A stretch of 64,000 nt of DNA, from assembly GCA_902491535.1 (NCBI GenBank), contig CABUHS010000005.1, positions 43,657 through 107,656 on the forward strand. Direction: 5' to 3'. Positions 35,251 to 44,377 of the stretch are shown here, one piece after another. Under the pieces are notes generated by a model. That model was not told where the DNA came from. It saw only the letters and a program-made list of their open reading frames with translations, and searched no databases. The stretch's first letter is position 1, and the number at the start of each line of letters is the position of its first letter. The translations under genes were made by a program, and so were the position numbers. Source of the DNA: an uncultured Eubacteriales bacterium (GTDB lineage: Bacteria > Bacillota > Clostridia > Oscillospirales > CAG-272).

Positions 35251-37110
35251 ATGGAAAACGAAAAAAAGAAAAAGAACACAAAAAAAGAAAAGAAAAAGCA
35301 TCTTCCGCTGAAAAGAACGGCTGCAAACAATCTTTTCGCACTTAAAATGCTGTGGAAGGGATCTCCGCTATATCTGATCGTATATTTAGGCTCTTCTGTC
35401 GTATACGGACTTCTTCAGTTTTTTTCGGACAGCTATCTTCTCAGACGGACGATAAACGGAATTCAGTCCGGTGAAAATATACGAAATATACTTACATATG
35501 TAGTCGTACTGTCCGTTTTAACCATAATCCTTGACAGCACGCTCGCATGGTTCTGGAGAGTAATATCTCCTGCAAAATGGCAACACATATCTGCATATAT
35601 AGAAAAAAGTCTGTTTGAAAAGGCGGCGCAGGTCGAGCTTTCATGCTATGAAAATCCTGATTTTTACGATAAATATGTAAAAGCTATGGATTCCGCATAC
35701 AACCGCATGCAGAACGTTATGAATACTCTTGACAATCTTATATATACCGCCGTAAGCTTTTCGGCTAATTCACTGCTTTTGTTCATCATCGATCCCGTAC
35801 TTATTCTGTTCGGTCTGTTTCCGCTGCTTCTCGGATTCATAAGAAGATATACAAACGTTATAAATCACGATCTTGAAGCATCAAAAAAGCCGATAAACCG
35901 CCGCACCGAATACGCGCGCAGAACTTTTTATCTCGGAGAATACGCAAAGGAAATGCGTATCGGCGGAATGTATGTAAACATGCTCCGGTATTTCAGAGAA
36001 AGCTATGACGATTACCGTCAGCTCATAAATAAATACGGCAGGCGGAATGCGATACTTCAATTCGTGCAAAGCACTGGGCTGGAAGTCGTAACAATACTCG
36101 GTGCAATGCTGTACGCCGTATGGAGTGCATTATGCGTAGGAGCTGACAGCGGCGGTATGCTTATAGGCGACTGCATCGTTGTCATCGGCAGTGTCGGAAC
36201 GATATCATACGGACTGAATAATTTTGTTCAGAACATCGCCGCTTTCGGCGAACACGCTCTGTTTCTTGAGGACGTCAGATATTTTCTCGACTATGAACCT
36301 GCAATAAAGGACGGCGTGTTCGAAGCTCCGGAAAGCGGAGACATAGAGGTCAGAAATGTAAGCTTCAGCTACACGGGAAGCAATAAAAAGGCGCTTGACG
36401 GTATAAGCTTTACATGGCACAAAGGCGAACGGATCGCGCTTGTTGGAAGCAACGGATCGGGAAAATCAACTCTCGTAAAGCTTCTCCTCCGTCTTTACGA
36501 TCCGTCTGACGGAGAAATAACAATGAACGGACGGAACATCACCGAATATAAAGTTCACTCATACAGAGACCGCTACAGCACCGTTCTTCAGGATTTTAAA
36601 ATATTTTCAATGAGTGTCCGCGACAATGTCCTGCTCCGGCTGCCTATGGACGGAGACGAGAAAATTGTCGAAGCAGCACTTGGCGAGAGTGGAGCGGCAG
36701 AACGCATAGACCGGCTTGAAAAAGGAATCGACACCGTTCTCACACGTGAATTCGATGACAAAGGAGCCAATCTCTCGGTAGGAGAACAGCAGAAATTATC
36801 TCTTGCAAGGGTATTTGCGTCCGACTCCCCGTTTGTCATTCTCGATGAGCCTTCAAGTGCGCTCGATCCGATCGCCGAATATAAAATGTTTGAAAATATG
36901 ATGCGTGCGACGGAGGGAAGAAACGTTATCTTCATATCTCACAGGTTATCCTCAGCGACTCTCGCCGACCGTGTAATTCTCATGGAAGGCGGAAAGATCG
37001 CAGAGATCGGAACTCATGAAGAGCTTCTTGATTCAGGCGGTAAATATGCCGAAATGTTCGGACGTCAGGCGGAAAATTATCTTGGAAGCGAGGCGACAGA
37101 AAATGAGTAA
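35251..37110 (+). CDS. ABC exporter half-transporter, degenerate signature motif
   Basis: A 619-residue fused permease-ATPase of the MDR/exporter type. A very Lys-rich N-terminus (residues 1-25) is followed by a six-helix membrane domain to about residue 330. The ATPase domain has Walker A GSNGSGKST (about 399), signature LSVGEQQK (about 508; consensus LSGGQ), Walker B FVILDEPSSALD (about 529) and the switch His in FISHRLSSA. The altered signature means one of the two ATP sites of the heterodimer may be weak. GGGAGGA precedes the ATG. It overlaps the next exporter gene by 8 bases, so the two surely work as a pair. The substrate is unknown. Confidence 0.92.
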   Translation: MENEKKKKNTKKEKKKHLPLKRTAANNLFALKMLWKGSPLYLIVYLGSSVVYGLLQFFSDSYLLRRTINGIQSGENIRNILTYVVVLSVLTIILDSTLAWFWRVISPAKWQHISAYIEKSLFEKAAQVELSCYENPDFYDKYVKAMDSAYNRMQNVMNTLDNLIYTAVSFSANSLLLFIIDPVLILFGLFPLLLGFIRRYTNVINHDLEASKKPINRRTEYARRTFYLGEYAKEMRIGGMYVNMLRYFRESYDDYRQLINKYGRRNAILQFVQSTGLEVVTILGAMLYAVWSALCVGADSGGMLIGDCIVVIGSVGTISYGLNNFVQNIAAFGEHALFLEDVRYFLDYEPAIKDGVFEAPESGDIEVRNVSFSYTGSNKKALDGISFTWHKGERIALVGSNGSGKSTLVKLLLRLYDPSDGEITMNGRNITEYKVHSYRDRYSTVLQDFKIFSMSVRDNVLLRLPMDGDEKIVEAALGESGAAERIDRLEKGIDTVLTREFDDKGANLSVGEQQKLSLARVFASDSPFVILDEPSSALDPIAEYKMFENMMRATEGRNVIFISHRLSSATLADRVILMEGGKIAEIGTHEELLDSGGKYAEMFGRQAENYLGSEATENE

Positions 37111-38965
37111 AAGTAAAAAAGAAAAAACACCGAAACAGCGGCCGGATGCGATAGTAAAAAATATCGCCGCATTGCTCGGTAAGATCGCAAAATACACACC
37201 CGAATACATCGTATTTACAGTGCTTCGCACCGCGGTCAGCGCAGTCTCGATGTCCGCATCTACGATATTTTCCTATTTTCTTTTAAATTCGCTTGACGAA
37301 AACGCCGGATTCGGATATGTTGCAAAGATCATCATGCTTATGGCTGCTGTTGAGCTTTTGCAGTATCTGTTTTATAGTTGGAACGGTAATATAAGATTTC
37401 CGCTTTCCCGGCAAAAACTGCATCTGCGCATGCATGAGGAGCTGTTTAAAAAATCGCTTTCCCTAGATATATCCTGCTTCGATGATCCGGAATTTTACAA
37501 CGATTTTGTATGGGCAATGGATCAGTCGGACGGTCAGGCTGCCGAACTTCTCGAAAATCTCACATCTATTATAGGCAGATTTGCAGCAGCAATTACGGTA
37601 TTCGGTCTTCTGCTTCATATAGATCCTGTCGTTGCCGTCATAATTCTTGCTTCATCTCTCGCCAGCGTTATATGCAATCTTGCAGGAAATAAGCTGAACT
37701 ATAAACACAGCAGAGAAACAAATCCACTCTGGAGGAAAAAAGCTTATATAAACAGAGTATACCATCTTTCAGACTACGCGAAAGAACTCCGCATCAGCCA
37801 TGCTCATGAGCTTATCATGAAAGACTATGACGAAAATACGGAAAAACTTATAGAGACGAATGTAAGATACGGAAAAAAATACTTTTTCATCAACGGACTC
37901 GGTTGGGATCTTCTCAGCAACATCACAACTTTTTCAATTTTGATATATATGATACTGATGCTCGATAAAGGCAGTGTACAGCTCGGAGGATTCGCAGCAA
38001 GCATAAATTCAATATGGAGGATTCGATGGAACATACTCCGTATAATAGAAGATTTCGGTAAGCTTGCAAAACAGTCGCTGTATATTGAAAAATATCTTTC
38101 TTTTCTGAAATATGAACCGACTATAAAAAGCGGTACAAAAGCGCTTCCGGAATTTGAAAGTCTCGAGCTTCGAGACGTGAGCTTTTCATATGACTTTTCA
38201 GCTCACCCCAAATACAAGTTTCATGACAAGGATTATGTTCCTCCGGAGAAGAAAGCATGCACAGACGCGCTTAAACATATCAGTCTGACGCTCCGTGCAG
38301 GAGAAAAAATCGCTATAGTCGGATATAACGGAGCGGGCAAAACCACTCTGACCAAGCTTATTATGCGGCTGTACGATCCTACCGAAGGCGAGATTCTGTA
38401 CAACGGCGTCAATATAAAAGAATTTGACGTCTACGAATATCGCAAAAAGATCGGCGCGGTATTCCAGGATTTTAAGATATTTGCCACGACGATCGCCGAA
38501 AACGTAATGAACGGAAGCTATGACGAATCAGACCGTGATACGGTCCTGAGCGCTCTTAAATCCGCAGATTTCACAGAAAAGCTGAGTACGCTTGAGGGCG
38601 GTATAGAAACGCAGCTTACACGCGAATTTGATGAAAACGGTACTAATCTTTCGGGCGGAGAATCGCAGAAAATCGCTATATCCCGTGTCTTCACAAAAGA
38701 TTATCCTATCGTCATTATGGACGAACCGTCAAGCGCGCTTGATCCGACGGCAGAATACAATCTGAACAAGTCGATACTGCACAGTACCGAAGGAAAGACT
38801 GTTATATTCATCTCTCACCGTCTGTCAACTACAAGAATCGCCGACAGAATATTAATGTTTGATTCAGGAGAGCTGATAGAAGAAGGAAGCCATGATGAAT
38901 TGATTTCAAAAAACGGAAAATATGCAGAAATGTTTAATCTGCAATCGCAGAAATATCATATCTGA
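37103..38965 (+). CDS. ABC exporter half-transporter, partner of the preceding gene
   Basis: A 620-residue exporter subunit. The membrane domain covers about residues 20-340. The ATPase domain has Walker A GYNGAGKTT (about 407), an intact signature LSGGESQK (about 516), Walker B IVIMDEPSSALD (about 538) and FISHRLSTT. There is an extra 25-residue insert (HPKYKFHDKDYVPPEKK) before Walker A. The frame is open from 37016, but the ATG at 37103, overlapping the previous stop (ATGAGTAA), gives a Lys-rich N-terminus like its partner's and is preferred. Confidence 0.92.
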   Translation: MSKSKKEKTPKQRPDAIVKNIAALLGKIAKYTPEYIVFTVLRTAVSAVSMSASTIFSYFLLNSLDENAGFGYVAKIIMLMAAVELLQYLFYSWNGNIRFPLSRQKLHLRMHEELFKKSLSLDISCFDDPEFYNDFVWAMDQSDGQAAELLENLTSIIGRFAAAITVFGLLLHIDPVVAVIILASSLASVICNLAGNKLNYKHSRETNPLWRKKAYINRVYHLSDYAKELRISHAHELIMKDYDENTEKLIETNVRYGKKYFFINGLGWDLLSNITTFSILIYMILMLDKGSVQLGGFAASINSIWRIRWNILRIIEDFGKLAKQSLYIEKYLSFLKYEPTIKSGTKALPEFESLELRDVSFSYDFSAHPKYKFHDKDYVPPEKKACTDALKHISLTLRAGEKIAIVGYNGAGKTTLTKLIMRLYDPTEGEILYNGVNIKEFDVYEYRKKIGAVFQDFKIFATTIAENVMNGSYDESDRDTVLSALKSADFTEKLSTLEGGIETQLTREFDENGTNLSGGESQKIAISRVFTKDYPIVIMDEPSSALDPTAEYNLNKSILHSTEGKTVIFISHRLSTTRIADRILMFDSGELIEEGSHDELISKNGKYAEMFNLQSQKYHI

Positions 38966-39009
38966 TTCGGTACTGAGACAAAAATGCCATACCAAAAGCA
39001 AAAAAACTC

Positions 39010-39038
39010 TTGCAATCATAAAAACAGTATGATATAAT
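39010..39038 (+). promoter_or_regulatory. SigmaA promoter of pheST
   Basis: TTGCAA (39010-39015), a 17-base spacer and a perfect TATAAT (39033-39038) lie just upstream of the T-box leader. Confidence 0.8.
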
Positions 39039-39084
39039 ATATATCAAATCTTAAAAACAAAATAAAGTAAATGCAATGATGCGG

Positions 39085-39325
39085 TCAGCGGTATTGCGGA
39101 TATGTCACACAGAGACAGCGGGTCATGGCTGAAAGCCCGCTCTGACATGCAATAATCTGCACTTCCCCGCGGAGCATATCCGGTCAGAGCCTTTCTGAGC
39201 ATGTAGCCGGATACGGTCGGTCCCCGTCACAGGACTTTTGAGAGTCCGCCTCACGGCGGGAATTAAGGTGGTAACGCGAAGGCAGCAGCCTCCGTCCTTT
39301 ATTTACGGGCGGAGGTTGTTTTTTT
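39085..39325 (+). promoter_or_regulatory. T-box leader of pheST (tRNA-Phe sensing)
   Basis: The leader has the T-box sequence AATTAAGGTGGTAACGCG (39261-39278; consensus AGGGTGGNACCGCG), which pairs with the tRNA acceptor end. Stem I is visible: AGAGA near the base, GGATATG/CATATCC pairing, a GGCTGAAAGCC distal part, and a TTC codon at 39163-39165 placed as the specifier, which fits tRNA-Phe. It is followed by the terminator at 39287. Uncharged tRNA-Phe would favour the antiterminator and turn on pheS and pheT. Confidence 0.85.
39287..39325 (+). terminator. T-box-controlled terminator before pheS
   Basis: AGCCTCCGTCC (39287-39297) pairs with GGGCGGAGGTT (39307-39317) and is followed by a run of Ts. 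It lies directly after the T-box sequence. A second small hairpin, GCCGTG/CACGGC at about 39373-39389, lies just before the pheS ribosome-binding site. Confidence 0.85.
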
Positions 39326-39414
39326 ACTTTTAAAGAAACCCGCAACTCTATTTTTATTCAAATCAAAAAGCCGCCGTGACATGCCACGGCGCTACGAAAG
39401 GAATGGTCAACAAA

Positions 39415-40437
39415 ATGAAAGAAAAGCTGAAACAGATCCGTGAGACAGCGCTCGAGCAGCTCCGCTCGGCGGAAAACACCGACGCGCTTGAGCAGCTCCG
39501 AGTTAAGCTTCTCGGGAAAAAAGGCGAGCTTACAGCGGTCCTCCGCGGAATGAGCGCACTCTCCGCAGAGGAAAGGCCTGCAATCGGTCAGATAGCAAAC
39601 GAAGTCCGTGCAGCGATCGAAGAAATGATCGAAAGCAAAAAGACAAAACTTGCTGCCGAAGCACTCGAACGCCGTCTTGAAAGCGAAAAGATCGATGTAA
39701 CAATGCCTGCAAAGAAATTCCGTCTCGGGCACCGCCATCCCCTCGCACAGGTCGAAGAGGAAATGTGCGATATATTCCGCTCTATGGGATTCGATATTGA
39801 GGAAGGCCCTGAGGTCGAGACCGACTACTATAACTTCCAGGCGCTCAATACTCCGGAAAACCATCCTGCACGCGATACTCAGGATACCTTTTATATTACA
39901 GATAACATCCTGCTTCGCTCTCAGACGTCGTCAGTTCAGGTACACGCAATGGAGCGTGCCGGCAAGCCACCTATCCGTGTTGTTTCGCCCGGACGCGTTT
40001 ACCGTTCAGATGCTGTAGACGCAACTCACTCTCCCATGTTTCACCAGCTCGAAGGTCTTGTCGTTGATAAGGATATAACGATGGGAGACCTCAAAGGTAC
40101 GCTTGAAACATTCGCACGCAGAATGTTCGGAGAAGAAACAAAGATACGCTTCCGTCCCCATCACTTCCCGTTTACGGAGCCGTCAGCAGAGATCGACATA
40201 TCCTGTTTCATGTGCGGCGAAAAAGGCTGCAAAGTATGTAAAGGCGAAGGCTGGATCGAAATACTCGGAGCCGGAATGGTTCACCCGAACGTCCTGCGCT
40301 GCTCAGGTATCGATCCCGATGTATATTCAGGCTTTGCTTTCGGTATGGGTATTGAAAGAATCGCTATGAAGCGCTATGCGATCGACGATATGCGTCTGCT
40401 TTATGAGAACGACCTGCGCTTCCTGCGTCAGTTCTGA
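39415..40437 (+). CDS. pheS: Phenylalanyl-tRNA synthetase alpha subunit PheS
   Basis: Catalytic class II aminoacyl-tRNA synthetase chain of 340 residues. An N-terminal coiled coil is followed by the catalytic fold with class II motifs (RVYRSDAVDATHSPMFHQ; FGMGIERIAMKRY) and RPHHFPFTEPSAE. A Cys set, CFMCGEKGCKVCKGEGW, is also present. In-frame starts at 39376 and 39403 exist; 39403 lies directly against AAAGGA. The ATG at 39415 gives the usual length, with AAAGG 13 bases upstream. It is the first gene after the T-box and works as an alpha2-beta2 tetramer with PheT. Confidence 0.96.
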   Translation: MKEKLKQIRETALEQLRSAENTDALEQLRVKLLGKKGELTAVLRGMSALSAEERPAIGQIANEVRAAIEEMIESKKTKLAAEALERRLESEKIDVTMPAKKFRLGHRHPLAQVEEEMCDIFRSMGFDIEEGPEVETDYYNFQALNTPENHPARDTQDTFYITDNILLRSQTSSVQVHAMERAGKPPIRVVSPGRVYRSDAVDATHSPMFHQLEGLVVDKDITMGDLKGTLETFARRMFGEETKIRFRPHHFPFTEPSAEIDISCFMCGEKGCKVCKGEGWIEILGAGMVHPNVLRCSGIDPDVYSGFAFGMGIERIAMKRYAIDDMRLLYENDLRFLRQF

Positions 40438-40455
40438 TTGAAGGAGGAATGAATC

Positions 40456-42864
40456 ATGAATCTGCCTATCTCATGGCTTAACGAATTTGTAGACGTTTCC
40501 GATATTGATATAAAAGATTACTGCGCGCGCATGACCGATACCGGATCAAAGGTTGAGGGATATGAAACACTCGGTTCGGATATCGAAAACATATGCGTCG
40601 GAAAAATTCTCTCTGTCGTACGTCACCCCGGCGCGGACAAGCTTGTGATCTGCTCGGTCGATGTAGGAGAAGCTGAGCCGCGTCAGATCGTAACAGCTGC
40701 CACCAATGTATACGAAGGAGCGTTTGTTCCCGTCGCCAAAGCACCTGCTAAGGTAGCAGGCGGAACGGCGATAAAAAAAGGTAAGCTTCGCGGAGAGGTA
40801 TCCGACGGAATGTTCTGCTCTATCGAGGAACTCGGTCTGACACTTCACGATATGCCTTATGCCGTCGAGGACGGAATACTTATTCTCAATGACGATCCGA
40901 CACTCGGCGAATACAAACCCGGCGACGATATAAAAGACGTTATAGGCTTTGCCGATGACGTTGTAGAATTTGAGATCACGCCCAACCGTCCCGACTGCCT
41001 CTCGGTAATCGGAATGGCACGTGAAACCGCCGCTTCATATGAAAGAAAAGCATCTTACCATACACCGGTACTCCGTAATCAGTGCGGCGGTGATGACATT
41101 TCAAAATATCTCTCGGTCACTGTTAAAAACAGCGAGCTTTGCCCGCGCTATACCGCAAAGATACTTAAAAATGTAAAAATCGCGCCCTCTCCGCTGTGGA
41201 TGCGTATGCGTCTCCGTGCCGCAGGAGTAAGACCTATAAATAACATTGTCGATATAACAAACTATGTCATGCTCGAATACGGTCAGCCAATGCATGCATT
41301 TGATTACGCATGTCTCGGCGGAAGCAGCATTATAGTACGCGAAGCAGCAGATGGGGAAGAATTCCGTTCTCTCGACGATATCGACCATACGCTTAAAGCC
41401 GGAATGCTCGTCATAGCAGACGAAAAAAAGCCGGTAGCTCTTGCAGGCGTAATGGGCGGAGCAAACAGCGAGATAAAGGACACTACATCTGTAGTTGTAT
41501 TTGAGTCCGCTAACTTCATGGGAAGCTCTGTACGCATTACATCGCGCGCACTCGGAATGAGAACCGAAAGCTCCGGCCGCTATGAAAAAGGACTTGACAG
41601 TGAAATGACCGTAGCCGCGATAGAAAGAGCGTGCGAGCTTGCGCAGATGCTCGGTGCAGGTGAGGTTGTAGACGGAATGATCGACGTCCGCGAATCGGAA
41701 AAGCCGGTTGCAACGGTAAAGTTCGAGCCTGAACGCATTAACCATTTTCTCGGAATGAATATTCCCGCAGAAAAAATGAAAAATATCCTTGAGAGCCTGC
41801 TCTTCAAAGTTGACGGAGATACCGTGACCGTTCCGTCATGGCGTGACGATGTACGCTGCATGAACGATATCGCGGAGGAAGTTATCCGTATCTGGGGATA
41901 TAACGAGATCGAAGCCACAAGCTTCCGTTCAGGTGTAAAAACAGGAGAATATACACCGAGAAAAGCTTACTCGATACGGCTCAGCAAGCTCCTCTGCTCG
42001 CTCGGATGCTGGGAGACATGTACTTTCTCGTTCATCAGTCCCAAATATTACGATAAGATCCGTATGCCGGAGAACGATCCGAGAAGAGATTCGGTCGTAA
42101 TACGCAATCCGCTCGGCGAAGACACAAGCGTTATGCGTACCGTACTGCTCCCTTCTGTACTTGAAGCGCTCGCCCGCAACAACAATAATCACACCGAGGA
42201 TACGGCTCTCTACGAGACAGCACCCGTATATATCCCGAAAGAAGATAAATCCGTTCAACCGTCCGAGCCTCTTCAGACTGCGGTAGCATTCTACGGCGGA
42301 GACTTTTACTTCATGAAAGGTATTGTTGAAACTGTTTTATCCGACGCAGGCATAAATAATTATACCTGCCGTTCCAATACTTCCGATCCCACATATCATC
42401 CCGGACGCTGCGCAGATATGGTTCTCTCCGACGGAAGCGTTATCGCGACATTCGGCGAACTGCATCCCGCAGTTGCACAGAACTACAGCTTTGACAAAGC
42501 TGTATATGCAGCAGTGATAGACACAGAAAAGCTTGCTGCAATCGCAAACTTTGATCACAGCTACAAAGCTATCCCGAAATATCCGGCAGTTTCGCGTGAC
42601 TTCGCATTCCTCTGCAATGCAGACACGGAAGCAGGATCTATAGAAGCTGTAATATCCCGCGCCGGAGGAAAGCTTGTCGAAAAGATCGATCTTTTCGATG
42701 TATACCGCGGAGAAAAACTCGGCGCAGGAAAAAAGAGTCTTGCATTCAGCGTATCTCTCCGCGCAGCCGATCATACTCTTACCGATGAGGAAGCCGACAA
42801 AACAGCGGCGAAAATACTTGAACTTGTAGAAAAAGAACTCGGCTTCAGGCTGAGAGAAATATGA
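40456..42864 (+). CDS. pheT: Phenylalanyl-tRNA synthetase beta subunit PheT
   Basis: An 802-residue partner of PheS. Domains in order: N-terminal tRNA-binding OB fold (about residues 40-150; GKILSVVRHPGADKLVICSV), B3/B4 editing domain (about 210-380), B5 (about 400-475), catalytic-like core and a C-terminal anticodon-binding FDX-ACB domain (about 705-802; KYPAVSRDFAFLCNA). The length is normal. AAGGAGGA precedes the ATG by 8 bases. It follows pheS by 18 bases and is read from the same T-box promoter. Confidence 0.97.
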   Translation: MNLPISWLNEFVDVSDIDIKDYCARMTDTGSKVEGYETLGSDIENICVGKILSVVRHPGADKLVICSVDVGEAEPRQIVTAATNVYEGAFVPVAKAPAKVAGGTAIKKGKLRGEVSDGMFCSIEELGLTLHDMPYAVEDGILILNDDPTLGEYKPGDDIKDVIGFADDVVEFEITPNRPDCLSVIGMARETAASYERKASYHTPVLRNQCGGDDISKYLSVTVKNSELCPRYTAKILKNVKIAPSPLWMRMRLRAAGVRPINNIVDITNYVMLEYGQPMHAFDYACLGGSSIIVREAADGEEFRSLDDIDHTLKAGMLVIADEKKPVALAGVMGGANSEIKDTTSVVVFESANFMGSSVRITSRALGMRTESSGRYEKGLDSEMTVAAIERACELAQMLGAGEVVDGMIDVRESEKPVATVKFEPERINHFLGMNIPAEKMKNILESLLFKVDGDTVTVPSWRDDVRCMNDIAEEVIRIWGYNEIEATSFRSGVKTGEYTPRKAYSIRLSKLLCSLGCWETCTFSFISPKYYDKIRMPENDPRRDSVVIRNPLGEDTSVMRTVLLPSVLEALARNNNNHTEDTALYETAPVYIPKEDKSVQPSEPLQTAVAFYGGDFYFMKGIVETVLSDAGINNYTCRSNTSDPTYHPGRCADMVLSDGSVIATFGELHPAVAQNYSFDKAVYAAVIDTEKLAAIANFDHSYKAIPKYPAVSRDFAFLCNADTEAGSIEAVISRAGGKLVEKIDLFDVYRGEKLGAGKKSLAFSVSLRAADHTLTDEEADKTAAKILELVEKELGFRLREI

Positions 42865-42893
42865 TGGATGTATAACTGCTCACACATACAGCA

Positions 42894-42940
42894 AGCCGCC
42901 TGCGGTTGATACCACCGCAGGCGGCTGTCTTTATATTTTC
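42894..42940. terminator. Terminator between pheT and spoVT
   Basis: A perfect 13-bp stem AGCCGCCTGCGGT / ACCGCAGGCGGCT (42894-42906, 42914-42926), 7-base loop, then TCTTTATATTTT. It ends pheST and may also serve spoVT from the other side. Confidence 0.85.
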
Positions 42941-42961
42941 TGCTTTTTCACCGTGACCGAT

Positions 42962-43516
42962 TCAAGACTCGAGCTGGCGTGAAAGAAATCCTGCAGCCGT
43001 CTGAATGAGCTTTGCCTCAAGGTCTCCGCCTATTTTCGATGACGTTTCGCCCTCCGGTATAAGAGAGACAACGCTTCCCGTTATGTCACCTTCGGTTATT
43101 ATGGGCATTACAGCCGAAACATAATATCCGCTTTCCTGATCGTCGGTAACATAAACCCGCGCGCCCTTACCGTCGTAAGAATAAAAAGTCCTCGCATTTA
43201 TAAGACTGTCAAGCTCACCGGAAAGAGACTTATCAGCAAAATCCCTCTTCGGAATACCTGACACTGCGATAACTGCGTCTCTGTCCGTAATAGCTACATA
43301 CAGACCGCATGTTTTATGCAATGTTTCCGCATACTGAGCTGCAAATGCGTTCAGTTCTCCTATCGGTGAATATTTTTTAAATATGACCTCACCTTCGCGG
43401 TCGGTATATATTTCAAGAGGATCTCCCTCTCTTATACGCATAGTTCTTCTGATTTCTTTCGGAATAACTACTCTTCCGAGATCGTCTATTCTCCTTACAA
43501 TACCTGTTGCCTTCAT
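42962..43516 (-). CDS. spoVT: Stage V sporulation regulator SpoVT
   Basis: A 184-residue transition-state/sporulation regulator. Its N-terminal AbrB-type swapped-hairpin DNA-binding domain (about residues 1-52) reads MKATGIVRRIDDLGRVVIPK with EIRRTMRIREGDPLEIY. The C-terminal GAF-like domain (about 55-180) may sense a small ligand. In Bacillus it tunes sigmaG-dependent forespore genes. The full-length two-domain form separates it from short AbrB proteins. AAAGGAG lies 12 bases before the ATG. Its presence implies that the organism belongs to a spore-forming lineage. Confidence 0.93.
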   Translation of the reverse strand: MKATGIVRRIDDLGRVVIPKEIRRTMRIREGDPLEIYTDREGEVIFKKYSPIGELNAFAAQYAETLHKTCGLYVAITDRDAVIAVSGIPKRDFADKSLSGELDSLINARTFYSYDGKGARVYVTDDQESGYYVSAVMPIITEGDITGSVVSLIPEGETSSKIGGDLEAKLIQTAAGFLSRQLES

Positions 43517-43644
43517 TGTATTTTGCTTCTCCTTTATTCTCCCGCCGCGACCGTCTCAAGCGATATCCGCGGCGAAAATATACTTTTATTTATTCCGCAT
43601 ATTCATTATTAGCATATTAATCAAATTTATACCTGAAATGAGTC

Positions 43645-43673
43645 TTTACATATCGAAATTTATAGTATATAAT
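43645..43673 (+). promoter_or_regulatory. SigmaA promoter of the VanZ-family gene
   Basis: TTTACA (43645-43650), a 17-base spacer and TATAAT (43668-43673) lie 65 bases before the ATG at 43739. An AAGAGGAA site precedes the start codon. Confidence 0.65.
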
Positions 43674-43738
43674 ATTTATTTGAGAATTATATTTTAAATA
43701 TCACGTCTTTATGTGATAAATCAAAGAGGAATATTTAA

Positions 43739-44218
43739 ATGCGTAAGCCCAATAAAAAAACATATATTCCGGCCGCGTTGATTATTATTACAATCGCCGT
43801 CGGAAGTTATATTTTTTACAATTCATTTCAGTTAAGCGAATTTTCAAATGCGCGAAGCGATTATATAATAAAGATAATAAGTCCGATACTCGATCCTAAC
43901 GGAAAAATAAGTGCGTCAGTATGGAATAATTCGGTCCGAAAAGCAGCACACATGTTCGAGTACGCCTTGCTCGGAATATGTCTGGGATCTTTTGCATCTT
44001 ATCTTTCATCAAAAAAAGGAAGAAAATATATATGCATGCCTCTTTTCATTTCTCTTTTCGCAGCAACAACCGACGAATACATACAGAGCTTTCGCGGAAG
44101 AACAAGTCTTGTTAAAGATATTCTGATCGATTTTGCAGGCGCATGCATAGGTATAATTTTTATATTTTTGCTCACATCGCTGTACAGATATTTCAAGAAT
44201 AAAAATTCAAATAAATGA
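43739..44218 (+). CDS. VanZ-family membrane protein
   Basis: A 159-residue protein with about four membrane helices. Family hallmarks are RKAAHMFEYALLGICLG and TTDEYIQSFRGRTSLVKDILIDFAGACIGI, with conserved His, Glu and Asp in the membrane. VanZ proteins occur widely in Bacillota; VanZ itself gives low-level teicoplanin resistance, but most relatives have no known role. It has its own promoter. A structured region and a bidirectional terminator follow directly. Confidence 0.88.
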   Translation: MRKPNKKTYIPAALIIITIAVGSYIFYNSFQLSEFSNARSDYIIKIISPILDPNGKISASVWNNSVRKAAHMFEYALLGICLGSFASYLSSKKGRKYICMPLFISLFAATTDEYIQSFRGRTSLVKDILIDFAGACIGIIFIFLLTSLYRYFKNKNSNK

Positions 44219-44367
44219 GAGCCCTGACCGCTGCACCAGAACCTTGCCATTTTAGGGTAACACCCCGATCCGCCGGGCACAATCATAGATTGTTAGCGGA
44301 TGCCCCCGAGACCTTATTGTTTCCTCTAAAAAATCAGCCGCAGATAATTTACTGCGGCTGATTTTTT
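44219..44367 (+). ncRNA. Unassigned structured RNA region after the VanZ gene
   Basis: About 110 non-coding bases and then a terminator hairpin. GC content is clearly higher than in the flanking VanZ tail. Pairings seen: GGGT/ACCC (44255-44258, 44262-44265), CAATC/GATTG (44280-44284, 44288-44292), and a pseudoknot in which ATCCGC (44268-44273) pairs with GCGGAT (44296-44301) while GGGC (44275-44278) pairs with GCCC (44302-44305). I compared it from memory with 6S, SRP, tmRNA, T-box and common riboswitches and found no match. It may be a 3' UTR element or a small RNA; the strand is inferred from the VanZ gene upstream. Confidence 0.4.
44328..44367. terminator. Bidirectional terminator between the VanZ region and the deformylase
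   Basis: AAAAAATCAGCCGCAG / CTGCGGCTGATTTTTT (44328-44343, 44352-44367), perfect, with an 8-base loop. The A and T tracts make it work from both sides. Confidence 0.9.
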
Positions 44368-44377
44368 ATTTATACCG

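Noticed and set aside
35000..35311. A 103-codon open frame on the plus strand before the ABC exporter
   Set aside because: It overlaps the promoter and attenuator region and the start of the real exporter gene in another frame, and has no ribosome-binding site.
44219..44327. 6S RNA, SRP RNA, tmRNA or T-box for the region after the VanZ gene
   Set aside because: Short resemblances such as GGGTAACACC were noticed, but the hallmark parts (6S bubble, SRP GGAAGCAGC loop, T-box TGGN bulge) are missing.
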